From the NCBI GenBank assembly GCA_945787595.1, contig CALZJV010000518.1, positions 1 to 5,127 on the forward strand: a stretch of 5,127 bases of DNA, read 5' to 3'. Source of the DNA: an uncultured Desulfobacterales bacterium. Its GTDB lineage: Bacteria; Desulfobacterota; Desulfobacteria; Desulfobacterales; JAFDCJ01. A program made the position numbers and the translations under genes. Of this stretch, positions 4,502 to 5,127 are shown one piece after another (position 1 is the first letter of the stretch; each line of letters opens with the position of its first letter). The notes beneath the pieces were generated by a model. It was not told where the DNA came from. It did no database searches and saw nothing but the letters and a program-made list of their open reading frames with translations.

Positions 4502-5127
4502 ATGGTCGATTCTCATCCACCGCAATCCATTGAGTGGCTCGATTGGTACTACCAGCAATACGGAGCGCCACAAAAAGACCCTACGGCGGTTCCCCGCCTG
4601 AGCCGCGCGATCGCCGCTTACCTTCACTGGATGAAATCTGTCAACTATACTACTGCCAGCCAACACCTGCACCAGGTACAGCTGGAGCAGTTTTTGGATT
4701 TTGTTAAAAGTAGGCGTCTTGACTGGCAGCAACTTTTTAGCGTCAACACCCGTGAGCATTTTAAAAATACCAGCGGACTTCGCACCACGGCTGCTGTCAA
4801 TGCACTGTCGCGGTATCTGGTTGAAAAGGGCCACATAAAGATGCCACTGCCACAGCATCCACAGCAAAGAAAACTTGGCGGCATCTATAAAGACTATTTA
4901 CAATATCGGCAAGACGGCCATCAGACAGACACCCGTCAGTTAAAAAGTATCAGAAGGGTGCTATCTGTCCTTTGCGATTACTTTAACCAGCACGGTATCA
5001 CGCTGCAGCGGCTTGGTATCGAAGATCTCGATGCGTTTATGGCAGAGTTTTGCCAGCCCTTTTTGCCGGGCACCTGCAGCAACTACCGATCCATTGTGCG
5101 CGGCTTTTTAAGCTACCTGCATCAGCA
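4502..5127 (+). CDS. Tyrosine-recombinase-like integrase, N-terminal part (3' partial)
   Basis: From ATG 4502 (ribosome site AAAGGA at 4485-4490) the frame stays open to the window end, 208 codons. Two tandem helical regions look like SAM-like core-binding domains of phage-type integrases. The first is at about 32-115 (AIAAYLHWMKSVNYTTASQHLHQVQLEQFLDFV ... AAVNALSRYLVEKG). The second is at about 126-208 (GGIYKDYLQYRQDGHQTDTRQLKSIRRVLSVL ... LPGTCSNYRSIVRGFLSYLHQ). This is the usual clamp that grips the recombination site. The catalytic Arg-Lys-His-Arg-Tyr domain is expected after the window edge and is not visible, so strand-exchange activity is not proven. A duplicated core-binding region is unusual, since most integrases have one. 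The gene follows the winged-helix gene with a 5-base gap. Confidence 0.75.
   Translation, partial: MVDSHPPQSIEWLDWYYQQYGAPQKDPTAVPRLSRAIAAYLHWMKSVNYTTASQHLHQVQLEQFLDFVKSRRLDWQQLFSVNTREHFKNTSGLRTTAAVNALSRYLVEKGHIKMPLPQHPQQRKLGGIYKDYLQYRQDGHQTDTRQLKSIRRVLSVLCDYFNQHGITLQRLGIEDLDAFMAEFCQPFLPGTCSNYRSIVRGFLSYLHQ

Larger units (their letters stand above)
3494..5127 (+). mobile_element. Putative recombinase-based mobile element (left part)
   Basis: Three co-oriented genes (four-cysteine protein, winged-helix protein, two-clamp tyrosine-recombinase-like protein) surround a 69-base repeat array and sit next to three damaged host genes. Compact same-strand organisation with tight spacing between the last two genes suggests a self-contained unit. 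I see no insertion boundaries, terminal repeats or target duplications in the window, and the right end is outside it, so the limits given are only the visible coding extent. Confidence 0.5.

Noticed and set aside
4493..4884. Minus-strand open frames of 124 and 79 codons
   Set aside because: They are antisense to the recombinase-like gene, whose frame is open to the window end with integrase-like helices.

Overview
The window looks like a piece of an anaerobic, fatty-acid- and acyl-CoA-using bacterium, most likely a Desulfobacterota-type (deltaproteobacterial) genome or metagenome bin. This is an inference from gene content: an ADP-forming acyl-CoA synthetase fusion, a 3-hydroxyacyl-CoA dehydrogenase and a beta-keto acid cleavage enzyme in one operon. 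No 16S or other marker gene is present. The catabolic genes are GC-rich; the central intergenic tracts are clearly AT-rich.

Left part (1-2542, + strand): a catabolic operon reading rightward. It has the C-terminal end of a 3-hydroxyacyl-CoA dehydrogenase (2-223), then only the first ~59 residues of a beta-keto acid cleavage enzyme (BKACE/DUF849, 251-454). Its premature stop overlaps the start of an ATP-grasp/CoA-ligase fusion protein (451-2542). That last gene is split by a frameshift near 550, so two adjacent genes of the operon are damaged. Intact, the set would oxidise a 3-hydroxy acid or acyl-CoA, cleave the beta-keto acid with acetyl-CoA, and recover the acyl-CoA bond energy as ATP. This pathway is inferred from families and gene order.

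Middle part (2543-3493): two AT-rich stretches flank a 77-codon C-terminal remnant of an amidase-signature enzyme on the minus strand. It has lost its catalytic core and has no ribosome binding site. An imperfect 13-bp inverted repeat lies beside it. A 124-base, almost G-free, C-containing tract lies just upstream of the next gene. The area looks like a decaying, insertion-prone junction.

Right part (3494-5127, + strand): a compact module that I think is a mobile genetic element. It encodes a small four-cysteine (CxxC...CxxxxC) protein, a 135-residue winged-helix-like protein, and the N-terminal 208 residues of a tyrosine-recombinase-like protein with two successive core-binding (SAM-like) domains; its catalytic domain lies beyond the window. 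Between the first and second genes are three copies of a motif starting GTTTTTAAGA, spaced exactly 69 bases apart (3880, 3949, 4018). The third copy contains a segment complementary to the Shine-Dalgarno and pre-start region of the winged-helix gene, which suggests a translational switch. This repeat array plus three-gene recombinase module is the best candidate for an undescribed system here.
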